DNA of 17,007 bases from the NCBI GenBank assembly GCA_018609935.1, contig JAHENH010000088.1, forward strand, positions 1 to 17,007, read 5' to 3'. Shown in pieces: positions 7,451 through 16,089 of the stretch. Every line of letters starts with the position of its first letter. The first letter of the stretch is position 1. The position numbers were made by a program, and so were the translations under genes. The notes below the pieces were generated by a model, which was given only the letters and a program-made list of their open reading frames with translations, searched no databases and was not told where the DNA came from. This DNA comes from Halobacteriales archaeon (GTDB lineage: Archaea > Halobacteriota > Halobacteria > Halorutilales > JAHENH01).

Positions 7451-9478
7451 TTATTCAATTTCTTCTTTTGCTACTTTTGCTCCTGCGAACTCTAATACTT
7501 CCTTACCTCCTTCTTCTGAATAACCTCTTTCTTTTAAAGCTTTTATCCAACTACTTTGCTCTCTTTTTTCCTCCCCTGAAACCAATGCACCAAAATTTAT
7601 ATTATGTTTTTTATCCTCCCATAATTTTCTTTCTAAGGCACGCCGTAATCTATCATTATCTTGTGGTTTAAAACTTCTACCCCCTCTAGCTCGTCTAGAC
7701 ACCCAGTTTGATATTTCTTGTCTGAAATCGTCTTTTCTATCTTCGGGGATTCCAAGTTGTTCTTCAACTTCTCTCATGAACTTTTCATCTGGTTCTTGAT
7801 CTCTACCTGTTATTTCGTCTTTAATTGTATCATCCTCTATATATGCCATAACATGATCCATATATTTTGTTCCCTGCTCTTCTATTTCATCAACATCATA
7901 TGCCAAAGCGTGTCGTACATCTTCTGTAGCTCTTTCTTTATATTCTTCCCTAACAATTTCTAGATATCTTCTATAACTTTCAAATTCTTTTTCGGGTATA
8001 CTTGCATGGTTTTCTAGATTTTTTTCTATATATTTAAACAGAGTTATAGGGCTTAGATATGTCTTCCCTTCGTGTTTAGAATCCATGATAGCTTCCGCTA
8101 TTTCATCACCAATAAACCTGGGAGAGACACCTGACATACCTTCTTCATCATCTGCCTCCTGTTTTAATTTTTCAGCATCTATCTCACTATCTTCAATCTC
8201 ATTATTATATGCCTTAGCTTTTTGAATTAATTCTATATTTTTTGGATTGTCAAGTCTAGTTAAAACTCCAAAAAGCCCAGCTATATCTAAAGTATGAGGC
8301 TCAACTGTGGTAGGGAGATCAGCATTTTGCAAAAGTTTCTCATATATTTTAGCTTCTTTTTGATATTCTAATACATATGGAAAATCTATCCTCTTGGTAC
8401 GATCATTAAATGCTTCCATCTTTTCATCTCCTTTTTTATCTCTATATTCGGGCATATTAGTCCTACCTACTATTACTTGATCAATATCTATACGAGGGTT
8501 ATTTTGAGGTTTTATAGTTTGTTCTTGAGTTGCATGTAAAAAATCATATAGAAACTCTCTCTGTAGCTTTAAAAGTTCTTCTCCACTGAATATTCCTCTA
8601 TTAGCATTGCATAAGGCTCCAGAATAATCAAACGCTCTTGGGTCACTTTCTCCATAAACGGCAATTTTACTATAATCTATACCCCCTGTAAGTTCTGTTT
8701 CGTCTTGATTTTTTTCGTCTTTAGGTTCAAATGTTTCTATACATTGTCTCTGGTTTTCATCAGCTATTAACCGTATAATATCTATATGGTTATCTAGGAC
8801 TGCTTTTAGATTGTCGTTATAGTGATCCAGTAAACTATCCATATAAAAAGAAGATTCAGGATCAAGAGATTGCTCATTTCTTAAAGAATATGGAGTTTCC
8901 AGTTCATTATTTAATTTTTTTATGAATTTTTTTCTTTGTTCTATGGGAAGTAATACTAATGGATCTTGATAGATAGGTGAGACTACTTGATCATCTAATG
9001 GATCTTGATCTTCAATTATTTCGGTTAGATTTTTCCATTTAAAAGTATACATCCTACCCTCATCTTTTCTTGTATAATCTTCAAAATATCTTCTCATCAA
9101 CCAATCAAATTCAGATTTACCTGAACCAACAGGACCTAAAAGTAGCTTTATTCGTTTTTCTGGCCCTAAAAATCTGGCACCACTTTTTAATTTATTTACG
9201 AATTCATGAATAGCTCTATGTACTTCATCTCCGAAAAATCTATGTTCACCATTATGTAAAGGATCCTCTGAAGCTAGCTTATATTTAACAAGTTCTTTTC
9301 CCTCAATATATTCTTTTCCATAGAAATCAAACATATCCGCAATACGTTGATTAGAATTACGGGAAATGCGAGGTTCCTTACGTAGCCCCTCTAAATACCA
9401 TCTGAAATTTTTTTCTTGTCTCGCATCTTTTGGCATTGATTCTTTATATTTCTGGCTTATTTCTTCTAGTGTTTCCAT
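7451..9478 (-). CDS. prkA: PrkA-type AAA+ serine protein kinase/ATPase, paralogue B (675 aa)
   Basis: A second, clearly different PrkA copy, first gene of the operon. Walker A is GPVGSGKSEF (K121), preceded by the family's DPLHNGEHRFFGDE block. The region around REFLYDFLHATQEQ, the strand VIVGRTNMPEY (sensor-1-like asparagine) and AFNDRTKRIDFPYVLEYQKE with IYEKLL are textbook PrkA blocks. It resembles bacterial PrkA more than paralogue A in these stretches, so the two probably form a hetero-oligomer or have separate targets (inference). ATG 9478 is preferred over an in-frame GTG at 9484. The transcript would start near 9511 from the TATA-like box at about 9534-9546, giving a leader of about 30 nt. 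The C-terminal part is highly charged and helical. Confidence 0.93.
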   Translation of the reverse strand: METLEEISQKYKESMPKDARQEKNFRWYLEGLRKEPRISRNSNQRIADMFDFYGKEYIEGKELVKYKLASEDPLHNGEHRFFGDEVHRAIHEFVNKLKSGARFLGPEKRIKLLLGPVGSGKSEFDWLMRRYFEDYTRKDEGRMYTFKWKNLTEIIEDQDPLDDQVVSPIYQDPLVLLPIEQRKKFIKKLNNELETPYSLRNEQSLDPESSFYMDSLLDHYNDNLKAVLDNHIDIIRLIADENQRQCIETFEPKDEKNQDETELTGGIDYSKIAVYGESDPRAFDYSGALCNANRGIFSGEELLKLQREFLYDFLHATQEQTIKPQNNPRIDIDQVIVGRTNMPEYRDKKGDEKMEAFNDRTKRIDFPYVLEYQKEAKIYEKLLQNADLPTTVEPHTLDIAGLFGVLTRLDNPKNIELIQKAKAYNNEIEDSEIDAEKLKQEADDEEGMSGVSPRFIGDEIAEAIMDSKHEGKTYLSPITLFKYIEKNLENHASIPEKEFESYRRYLEIVREEYKERATEDVRHALAYDVDEIEEQGTKYMDHVMAYIEDDTIKDEITGRDQEPDEKFMREVEEQLGIPEDRKDDFRQEISNWVSRRARGGRSFKPQDNDRLRRALERKLWEDKKHNINFGALVSGEEKREQSSWIKALKERGYSEEGGKEVLEFAGAKVAKEEIE

Positions 9479-9530
9479 CCCCACACTAAAGAAGATCTAC
9501 AGTCTTTAATTTCTTATGGATACTGGCACT

Positions 9531-9546
9531 TTATTTATATAAAAAA
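9531..9546 (-). promoter_or_regulatory. TATA-like box of the prkA-prkA-yeaH-spoVR operon
   Basis: On the minus strand the run TTTATATAAATAAA lies 55-65 nt upstream of the first ATG (9478). A start about 25 nt downstream would give a short leader of roughly 30 nt. It is the strongest TATA-like word on this strand in the region. No operator repeat is evident. Confidence 0.45.
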
Positions 9547-9904
9547 AATATATAACATATATAATAAATTATTATTGAAAAAAATCTAATAAAAAATTAA
9601 AAATATAAAATTATAACTATATATAAAATCCTTTAGATGAAGCTTTTATCTTCCTAGTTTTATATCAAAAGAATAGTTGGTATAAATATAACTTTAAACT
9701 TAAATATCACTGTGTAAAACTAAATATTTCTTGGTTATTTTCTGAAAATTATTGTAGATATACACACTACAAATCTTTACTATATTTAAATTGAAGATTG
9801 ATCCCTTTTAGACTGATTTTTAATTCACAACCTGATCTATGTACTTGATTACTATATAGATAAATGATGTTTTTCTTAGATATCTATTTACAATTCTAAA
9901 ATCT
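9547..9904. other. A+T-rich intergenic region without recognised gene
   Basis: Between the prkA promoter and the G+C-rich RNA island the sequence is very A+T-rich, with several TATA-like words on both strands (for example near 9550-9560, 9615-9622 and 9850-9859). I see no protein gene and no clear repeat. Confidence 0.6.
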
Positions 9905-10066
9905 TATAGGTTACGTTGGTGCAGGTGCAAACCCTCGCCCCTTGGTAATAGTTGGGCGGCGACCGCCGACGTGGGACGCGAAAGCGTACTTCACCACCTA
10001 GGAAACACGCAACCTCAATATCCTCATAGAGGAATCCTCACTCTTCACGGCAGGGAGGATGTCAAA
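9905..10066 (+). ncRNA. Orphan omega-RNA-like / right end of an IS1341-type (IS200/IS605) TnpB element
   Basis: A visibly G+C-rich island in A+T-rich intergenic DNA. It contains GGTGCAGGTGCAAACCCTCGCC (9918-9939), a central GGGCGGCGACCGCCGACGTGGGACGCGAAAGCGT block with evident stem-loops (GGCGG/CCGCC, CGCGAAAGCG), ACCACCTAGGAAACACGCAACC, and a terminal hairpin ATCCTC (10034-10039) / GAGGAT (10055-10060) followed by GTCAA. This is the organisation I know from the 3' ends of haloarchaeal IS1341-type tnpB genes, where the end of tnpB doubles as the guide (omega) RNA. One frame is open across it (9944-10072, ending GREDVKY), but no TnpB coding sequence lies upstream. A TATA-like ACTATATAGA sits at about 9850-9859. 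It is either a remnant right end or a stand-alone guide RNA; the alaS start lies 140 nt downstream. Confidence 0.6.
10034..10060 (+). repeat. Terminal hairpin of the IS1341-type right end
   Basis: Six base pairs (ATCCTC with GAGGAT), then an A-G mismatch and two more pairs, enclosing a loop; it is directly followed by GTCAA. Subterminal hairpins of this kind mark the right end of IS200/IS605-family elements, so the element boundary, and the start of any guide sequence, is expected at about 10065. Confidence 0.6.
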
Positions 10067-10206
10067 TATTAGTTTTTATAAGTAAAATTATTTTAGACAA
10101 AAATTAATATATAAAAATAAGTAATGTAGATTAAATAATTACAAGATATCATAAGTTGAAATCGATAATTTTTCTAAATATCCTGATTTATCTCCAATGA
10201 AAAATA

Positions 10207-12951
10207 ATGGAAGAAGAGTACCGTCTCGAATATTTTGAGGCAAAGGGATTTGAAAGGAAAAAATGCCCTAGCTGTAGACGATTTTTCTGGTCTAGAGGTA
10301 ACCAAAAAATATGTGGTGAACCTCCATGTGGTAAATATTCGTTTTTAGATAATTCTCCATTTAAGAAATCGTTTACGCTCGATGAAATGAGAGAAGAGTA
10401 TCTTAACTTCCTTGAAAAAAATGGACATACTAGAGTTTCACCGTATCCAGTTGATGCTAGATGGAGAGATGATGTTTTATTAACTCAAGCTAGTATATAT
10501 GATTTTCAACCTTTAGTTACTTCTGGCAAAACTCCTCCTCCCGCTAATCCCTTATGTATTTCCCAGCCGTGCATACGGATGAATGATATAGACAATGTTG
10601 GAAGAACTGGAAGACATACGTTAGCTTTTGAGATGATGGCTCATCATGCATTTAATTCAAGATCCTCTGAAGGATCATATTCTGGTGAGGTATATTGGAA
10701 GGAAAAAACAGTTGAGCTTTGTGATTCTTTTTTAGATCATCTAGGAAGTCCTTTAGAAGAAGTTAGTTATATAGAGTCTCCTTGGGTAGGTGGGGGTAAT
10801 GCAGGTCCAGCGTTTGAGGTTGTTCTTAGAGGTGCTGAATTAGCTACTCTAGTTTTTATGGATCTTGAACAAGATCCTCAAGGAGAGTATAAAATGAAAG
10901 ACGGTAATTATTATTCAAAAATGGATAATTATATAGTCGATACTGGATATGGACTAGAAAGATTTGTATGGATGTCACAAGGTACTTCTACAATATATGA
11001 TGCTGTATATCCTGATATAATAGATGAGATACTGGGAAACTCGACTAGAAAAGGTAATAGACAAGTATTGGAAAAAATTGCCCGTAGAGCTGGTAAGATG
11101 GACGTAGAAGACGTTGAAGATCTTGAAGCTACAAGAAAAAATGTAGCCGAAGAATCTGGACTTTCCCTAGATGAGCTAGATAAAGCTTTAACACCTTTAG
11201 AAAATTCTTTTGCAATTGCTGATCATTCAAGAGCTCTTTTGTATATGCTTTCTGATGGGATAGTTCCCGGAAGTTCAGGTTCAGGATATCTAGCTAGATT
11301 AGTTTTAAGACGATCAATACGTCTCGCAGAAGAAATCGATTTAGGAATACCATTAGAAGATTTAGTTGAAAAACAAGCAAATAAGTCAAGAAAAGGAGAA
11401 AAGATAGATAAAATAAAAGATATAGTAAGCCATGAAGTGGATAAATATGAAGAAACTAGGAAAAGAGGTAAAAGAAAGGTCAAGAGAAAAGCAAAAAATG
11501 TCAAAGAGAAAACTAGCCAAGATAATAAAAAGATTGGTGTTGACGAACTAGTGGAACTTTATGATTCACATGGAATACAACCTGAAACAGTGAAAAAATT
11601 AGCTAAGAAAGAGGAAGTAAATATAGAAATACCTGAGAACTTCTATTCAATTGTTGCAAAAAGACACCAAGAAGAAAATAATGATGAAGCAGAAAGGAAG
11701 ACAAGTATAGATGAATTACCTAAAACCAACCGTTTATACTATGACGATGTAGAAAAAAAAGACTTTGAAGCTGAAGTACTTGACGTGTTTAGATCTGAAG
11801 ACGAATATAATGTTGTTTTAGATAAAACTGTCTTCTACCCTGAAGGTGGAGGTCAACCATCAGATAAAGGGGTATTAGAAAATGAAAAAAAAGTAAATGT
11901 AAAAGATGCCCAACTAAGGAATGGTGTGATAATACATAATACTAATAAGAAATTAGAAAAAGGAGAAAAAGTTAAGGGTAAAATCGATTGGGAAAGAAGG
12001 AAATCTCTTATGCAGGCTCATACAGCAACACATATTGTTGGTGATGCTGCACGTAAAGTGTTAGGCGAACATATAAAACAAGCAGGGGCTCAGAAAGGTG
12101 TTAAGGAATCTAGACTTGATATAACTCACTATAAAAGAATACAAGATAAAGAAAAAGAAGAAATAGAAAAGATAGCAAATGAAACTATTCGAAAAAATAT
12201 TGATATAAAAGACATATGGATGGATAGACATAAAGCTGAAGAAATTTATGGTTTTGATCTCTACCAAGGTGGTGTACCACCTGGTGAGCAGATTAGACTA
12301 ATAAAAGTTGACAAAGATATACAGGCATGTGGAGGAACTCATGTAAAAAAGACTGGAGATATAGGAACAATAAAAATAATAAAAACTGAAAGAGTACAGG
12401 ATGGAGTTGAAAGATTAGTATTTACTTCTGGTGGTTCAGCTGTAGAATATATACAAAATATAGAAAGATTATTGAATGAAACAGCTGATATATTTGATGT
12501 TCCTGAAAATGAAATTCCAGAAACAGCTAAACGATTTTTTGAAGAATGGAAAGAAAGAGGGAAAGAAATAGAAAAACTTAAAGAAGAAATCATAGAAGCT
12601 AAAGTAAAAAGAGATAAAATAGAAGATAAGAATCTTGAGATTGAAGAAGAAAATATAGTTATACAAAGAATAGATACAGATATAGATGAATTACGTTCAA
12701 TTGCTAATTCACTAGCTGAAGAAAAAAATAAAGTAATAATAGTAGGTGGAAAAGGAAAAGAAGGAGCTAGTATTGTTGTTATATCTCCTCTAATGGAAAT
12801 AGATGCCGGAGAAATAGCCTCTATAGCTTCTAATATATTAGGTGGAGATGGAGGTGGTTCCAAAGAATTTGGTCAGGGAGGTGGGGAAAAAACCGAAAAA
12901 ATTGAAGAAGCTCTTAAAGAAGCAAAAAATAAGGTGCAATCACTGTTATGA
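10207..12951 (+). CDS. alaS: Alanyl-tRNA synthetase, archaeal type (914 aa)
   Basis: Charges tRNA-Ala with alanine in the cytoplasm. The protein opens with the archaeal-specific N-terminal extension and its zinc-ribbon-like cysteines (C20, C23, C36, C41; CPSC...CGEPPC), then the class II catalytic core with PQPCIRMNDIDNVGRTGRH-type motif 2 (here SQPCIRMNDIDNVGRTGRH) and the glycine-rich YGLERFVW. The editing domain is intact: HTATH (H605, H609) and CGGTH (C708, H712), the four metal-binding positions that clear Ser/Gly-tRNA-Ala. A C-terminal C-Ala-like domain ends in the glycine-rich LGGDGGGSKEFGQGGGE stretch. Length is normal for archaeal AlaRS; a very lysine-rich segment at about residues 395-440 is locally unusual. 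The stop overlaps the thrC start by 4 nt (ATGA), so both are likely one transcript. ATG 10207 has no strong Shine-Dalgarno sequence upstream. Confidence 0.97.
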   Translation: MEEEYRLEYFEAKGFERKKCPSCRRFFWSRGNQKICGEPPCGKYSFLDNSPFKKSFTLDEMREEYLNFLEKNGHTRVSPYPVDARWRDDVLLTQASIYDFQPLVTSGKTPPPANPLCISQPCIRMNDIDNVGRTGRHTLAFEMMAHHAFNSRSSEGSYSGEVYWKEKTVELCDSFLDHLGSPLEEVSYIESPWVGGGNAGPAFEVVLRGAELATLVFMDLEQDPQGEYKMKDGNYYSKMDNYIVDTGYGLERFVWMSQGTSTIYDAVYPDIIDEILGNSTRKGNRQVLEKIARRAGKMDVEDVEDLEATRKNVAEESGLSLDELDKALTPLENSFAIADHSRALLYMLSDGIVPGSSGSGYLARLVLRRSIRLAEEIDLGIPLEDLVEKQANKSRKGEKIDKIKDIVSHEVDKYEETRKRGKRKVKRKAKNVKEKTSQDNKKIGVDELVELYDSHGIQPETVKKLAKKEEVNIEIPENFYSIVAKRHQEENNDEAERKTSIDELPKTNRLYYDDVEKKDFEAEVLDVFRSEDEYNVVLDKTVFYPEGGGQPSDKGVLENEKKVNVKDAQLRNGVIIHNTNKKLEKGEKVKGKIDWERRKSLMQAHTATHIVGDAARKVLGEHIKQAGAQKGVKESRLDITHYKRIQDKEKEEIEKIANETIRKNIDIKDIWMDRHKAEEIYGFDLYQGGVPPGEQIRLIKVDKDIQACGGTHVKKTGDIGTIKIIKTERVQDGVERLVFTSGGSAVEYIQNIERLLNETADIFDVPENEIPETAKRFFEEWKERGKEIEKLKEEIIEAKVKRDKIEDKNLEIEEENIVIQRIDTDIDELRSIANSLAEEKNKVIIVGGKGKEGASIVVISPLMEIDAGEIASIASNILGGDGGGSKEFGQGGGEKTEKIEEALKEAKNKVQSLL

Positions 12952-14123
12952 GCTGGCTTGAATGTATAGAATGTAATGAAGAATATGATGATAAAAAACT
13001 TATATATACATGTCCATCCTGTGGAGGATTATTAGAAGTAAAATATGAAGAAATACCATCTAGAACCGACTTTAGAGGTTCTGGAGTTTGGAGATATTCA
13101 TCCGTTTTACCTGTAAATACTAGAAAAGTAACCTTAGATGAAGGATCCACTCCTTTATATAAAGCTAGAAAATTATCAGAAAAACTAGGACTAGATATTC
13201 ATGTTAAACATGAAGGAATGAATCCTACAGGGAGCTTTAAAGATAGAGGTATGACTGTCGGAGTTTCAAAAGGTCTAGAGCTTGGAGTTGACAGAATAGC
13301 ATGTGCATCAACTGGTAATACTAGTGCGTCTCTTGCAGCATATGGCTCTGCTTGTGACATTCAATCTGCTGTATTACTTCCTTCCGGAAAAGTAGCACTT
13401 GGTAAAATAGCCCAAGCTCTCGCTCATGGTGCTAGAGTAGTAGAGTTAGAAGGAAACTTTGATGATTGTTTTGAAGTTGTCCGGACCCTAGCAAATGAAG
13501 GGTTTTTCTATTTATTAAATAGCGTAAACCCCTACAGACTAGAAGGTCAGAAAACGATTGCGTTTGAAATATTAGAACAGCTTTCTTGGGAAGTACCTGA
13601 TAGAGTTGTATTACCTGTAGGAAATGCAGGAAATATCAGTGCTCTATATAAAGGATTTAGGGAATTCGAAAAGGCAGGGATAATAGATGTAATTCCATCT
13701 ATGACGGGAGTACAATCAAAAGGAGCATCTCCCCTAGTAAAAGCATTTAGAGAAAATAAAGAACTAAAACCAGAGGACCCTGAAACAAAAGCAACCGCTA
13801 TACGTATAGGAAACCCAGTTAATGCCCCAAAAGCTATGAAAGCAATAAAACAAACAGGGGGAACAGCAGTTGCAGTATCTGATAAAAAAATAGCTAAAGC
13901 CCAAAAACAACTTGCACTCGAAGGTATTGGGGTAGAACCTGCAAGCGCAACCTCTATAGCAGGTGTAAAAGAATTGCTTAACCGAGAGGAAATAGATAAA
14001 GGAGAAAAAATTGCATGTGTAGCCACAGGACACCTTCTAAAAGATCCAGAAGCAGCCCTAGAGATAGGGGATACAGAAAAAACAGATGCAGATCCCAAGT
14101 CTGTAAAGAAATTACTGTCATAG
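12948..14123 (+). CDS. thrC: Threonine synthase (391 aa)
   Basis: Pyridoxal-phosphate enzyme of fold type II converting O-phosphohomoserine to threonine in the cytoplasm. An N-terminal zinc-ribbon-like pair CIEC...CPSC (C6, C9, C22, C25) precedes the catalytic core, as in many archaeal ThrC proteins. The PLP-binding lysine is K98 in NPTGSFKDRG, and the phosphate/cofactor loop is PVGNAGN (around 222). SVNPYRLEGQKT and the GVEPASA block near the C-terminus are typical of threonine synthase rather than of cysteine synthase or threonine dehydratase. Length is normal. It starts inside the alaS stop (ATGA overlap), so expression is probably coupled to alaS; no other threonine-pathway gene is in the window. 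The gene shows that the organism has at least part of this amino-acid pathway. Confidence 0.95.
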   Translation: MSWLECIECNEEYDDKKLIYTCPSCGGLLEVKYEEIPSRTDFRGSGVWRYSSVLPVNTRKVTLDEGSTPLYKARKLSEKLGLDIHVKHEGMNPTGSFKDRGMTVGVSKGLELGVDRIACASTGNTSASLAAYGSACDIQSAVLLPSGKVALGKIAQALAHGARVVELEGNFDDCFEVVRTLANEGFFYLLNSVNPYRLEGQKTIAFEILEQLSWEVPDRVVLPVGNAGNISALYKGFREFEKAGIIDVIPSMTGVQSKGASPLVKAFRENKELKPEDPETKATAIRIGNPVNAPKAMKAIKQTGGTAVAVSDKKIAKAQKQLALEGIGVEPASATSIAGVKELLNREEIDKGEKIACVATGHLLKDPEAALEIGDTEKTDADPKSVKKLLS

Positions 14124-14434
14124 AAAAATAAATCAAACCTAAAAATCTTTAAATACAAATACATAGAGACAATAATTTTCTTCTACTAAAATAGCAGTAG
14201 AGTATAGTATTAGATACAGTATTTTGAGGTTTTATGTTGGTCTATATAATCTGTATGTAATTTGTGAACATATTATTTGAAGGATTTATCCCTACTTAGC
14301 ATCTTCTAAACCTATTATTAGATATAATTTATTCAGTCCAAGATAACAAAAAAATAAAGATATATTCTATAACACCTATGTTTTTCTATCTTATATAGAT
14401 AGAGAATAAAAAGATAGATGATTTATTTGGTTTT
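14124..14434. other. A+T-rich intergenic region between thrC and the MBL-fold gene
   Basis: About 310 bases with no protein gene. A short inverted repeat CTACT (14183-14187) / AGTAG (14195-14199) lies about 60 nt after the thrC stop, too weak to call a terminator. TATATAGAT at about 14392-14400, upstream of the next start, is a reasonable TATA-like box giving a leader of about 15 nt. Nothing else stands out. Confidence 0.5.
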
Positions 14435-15190
14435 ATGGATTTAACTTTTTTGGGTACAGGTAGTGCTATATCATTAGATAGAGCTCAAAGTGGATTGTTA
14501 CTAGAAGATGAAAATATATTGTTAGACTGTGGGTCTGGAGTGTTCCATAATATAGGTCGTTCTAGTGTTAGTATACAGGATATAGAGAATGTATTACTCA
14601 CTCATAATCATCTGGACCATTTTTCGGATCTTCCCTCACTTATTAAAGCAAAAAAATTACTTGGTGATAAAAAACTAAAAATATATGGTCCTCCAGGTAC
14701 AGAACAGACAATTGAAAGATTTTTTGAGATTTTTAATTATATTGATGTAAAAATAAATTCGACCCAATATAATGAAAATAGTATAAATTTGGATATAAAT
14801 AATATAAATCCAGGAGATTCGTTTAGATTAAAAGGAAGAAAAATAGATACTATAAAAACACATCATAGTATTATCTCTATTGGATATAATTTTGATGACT
14901 TATTTGTTTATACGGGTGATACTGAACCATTTAAAGAAATTATAGGCTTTGTAGATGGCTGTGATATCCTTATACACGAATGTTCTTTTCCAGATGAACT
15001 AGAAATAACAAACCATACTCGTCCTTCAGATCTAGCTAAAGTTGTCAAAGATTCTGATATAAAATATATCTATCTAACTCATTTTTATCCACATATTAAG
15101 GGCAAAAAAGAAAAAATTAAAAATACAATAAATAAAGTCTTTGAGGGAAAAGTAGAAATTGCAAAAGATATGGAGACAATACAGGTTTAA
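14435..15190 (+). CDS. RNase Z-related metallo-beta-lactamase-fold hydrolase (251 aa)
   Basis: The protein begins with the MBL strand MDLTFLGTGSA and carries the full metal-site set: HNHLDH (H57, H59, D61, H62), a histidine at THHS (H143/H144), D162 in TGDT, and H216 in LTHFYPH, with IHECSF (E182) as in the RNase Z/ElaC branch. GPPGTEQTIE and NHTRPSDLAKV (H194) also echo that branch. However, it is only 251 residues against about 305 for tRNase Z, and I see no counterpart of the flexible tRNA-binding arm between the third and fourth motifs. A canonical tRNA 3'-processing role is therefore doubtful; a phosphodiesterase or other MBL hydrolase of the same clan is as likely. It stands alone on its strand and overlaps the convergent aroE gene by 4 nt on a shared TTAA. 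Confidence 0.85.
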   Translation: MDLTFLGTGSAISLDRAQSGLLLEDENILLDCGSGVFHNIGRSSVSIQDIENVLLTHNHLDHFSDLPSLIKAKKLLGDKKLKIYGPPGTEQTIERFFEIFNYIDVKINSTQYNENSINLDINNINPGDSFRLKGRKIDTIKTHHSIISIGYNFDDLFVYTGDTEPFKEIIGFVDGCDILIHECSFPDELEITNHTRPSDLAKVVKDSDIKYIYLTHFYPHIKGKKEKIKNTINKVFEGKVEIAKDMETIQV

Positions 15191-15990
15191 AGAATATTTC
15201 TAATTTTTTTCTCCATTACCTCTATAGGAGGTTTTTCTCCAGTCCATATATCTAAAGATTCTGCTCCCTGTAAAACTAACATTGAGACTCCATCTACAGT
15301 TTTAGCTCCTCTTTTTTTAGCTTCTCTTAATAAATGTGTCTCAATAGGTCTATAGACTAAATCAAAAACTGTTAGATTAGAATGAAGATAATCTACAGGA
15401 AATGGAGATTTTTCTTCTTTCATTCCAACACTGGTTGCATTAACTACAATATCAGCTTTTACTATAAGTTCTTCATTGTACTCTAGAGAATGACCTTTAG
15501 CCTTGTCACCTATCTCTTCAGCAAGCTTGATTGCTTTTTCGGCTGTTCTATTTATAATATCTAAAGATAATGCTTTGTCAGCTAATCCATAAGCAACAGC
15601 TCTCGCTGCACCTCCAGCTCCTACAATAACAACTTTTTTGTTTTTAATCTTTGTTCCAGACTTCTCTAGAGCTTTTCTAGCACCAATAACATCAGTATTA
15701 TATCCTTTCATAGAATGAAGATCTAATGTATTAATTGCTCCAATCTCTTTTGCACTTGCTACTTTTTCAATTTCAGAAAGATTAGCAACTGTCTCCTTAT
15801 GCGGTACTGTAATATTTAGACCATCAATTCCAAGTGATTTAGACCCCTTTATGGCGTTTTTTACATTTCCTTTTCTTACTCTAAACCTAGAATAATCTGC
15901 ATCTATTCCTAAGGATTTAAATGCAGCTCTATGCATCGGAGGTGAAAGTGAATGTTCAACAGGATCACCTATTACACCATATACCTGCAT
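15187..15990 (-). CDS. aroE: Shikimate dehydrogenase (267 aa)
   Basis: NADP-dependent reduction of 3-dehydroshikimate to shikimate in aromatic amino-acid synthesis, in the cytoplasm. Substrate-site residues are all present: SLSP (S14, S16), NITVPHKE with catalytic K65, INTL (N87) and YNTD with D100, the partner of the lysine. The Rossmann loop is GAGGAARA (124-131), and NRT (147-149) marks the NADP-binding clamp typical of AroE. The C-terminal GVSMLVLQGA supplies the conserved glutamine. Length is normal. The ATG at 15990 opens a single-gene unit; no other shikimate gene is in the window. Its stop codon is embedded in the palindromic TTAA shared with the convergent MBL-fold gene. Confidence 0.96.
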   Translation of the reverse strand: MQVYGVIGDPVEHSLSPPMHRAAFKSLGIDADYSRFRVRKGNVKNAIKGSKSLGIDGLNITVPHKETVANLSEIEKVASAKEIGAINTLDLHSMKGYNTDVIGARKALEKSGTKIKNKKVVIVGAGGAARAVAYGLADKALSLDIINRTAEKAIKLAEEIGDKAKGHSLEYNEELIVKADIVVNATSVGMKEEKSPFPVDYLHSNLTVFDLVYRPIETHLLREAKKRGAKTVDGVSMLVLQGAESLDIWTGEKPPIEVMEKKIRNIL

Positions 15991-16089
15991 AATTTCTAAT
16001 AGTCCATATAGAACTTATCCTTTTCTAACTATACTATATAACTTATAAGATATTAAGAATTGTATAGAAAAAAACCAATTCCTACTTAC
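15991..16089. other. Intergenic junction between aroE and the decayed region
   Basis: A+T-rich, with TATA-like words on the minus strand (CTATATGG near 16004-16012 and TTATATAG near 16028-16036) that could serve aroE, although neither sits at the ideal leaderless distance from its ATG. At about 16085 the composition changes abruptly to the less A+T-rich decayed region. Confidence 0.4.

Noticed and set aside
5236..7458. TTG start at 7458 for paralogue A of PrkA
   Set aside because: It would overlap the previous gene and add residues not expected in the family; ATG at 7431 fits better.
3780..7963. Plus-strand frames opposite the prkA-yeaH-spoVR genes
   Set aside because: Hydrophobic, low-complexity translations of the reverse strand of clear coding genes.
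11223..14164. Several long antisense frames opposite alaS and thrC
   Set aside because: They are shadows of strongly supported genes, rich in S, F and I as expected from the complementary strand.
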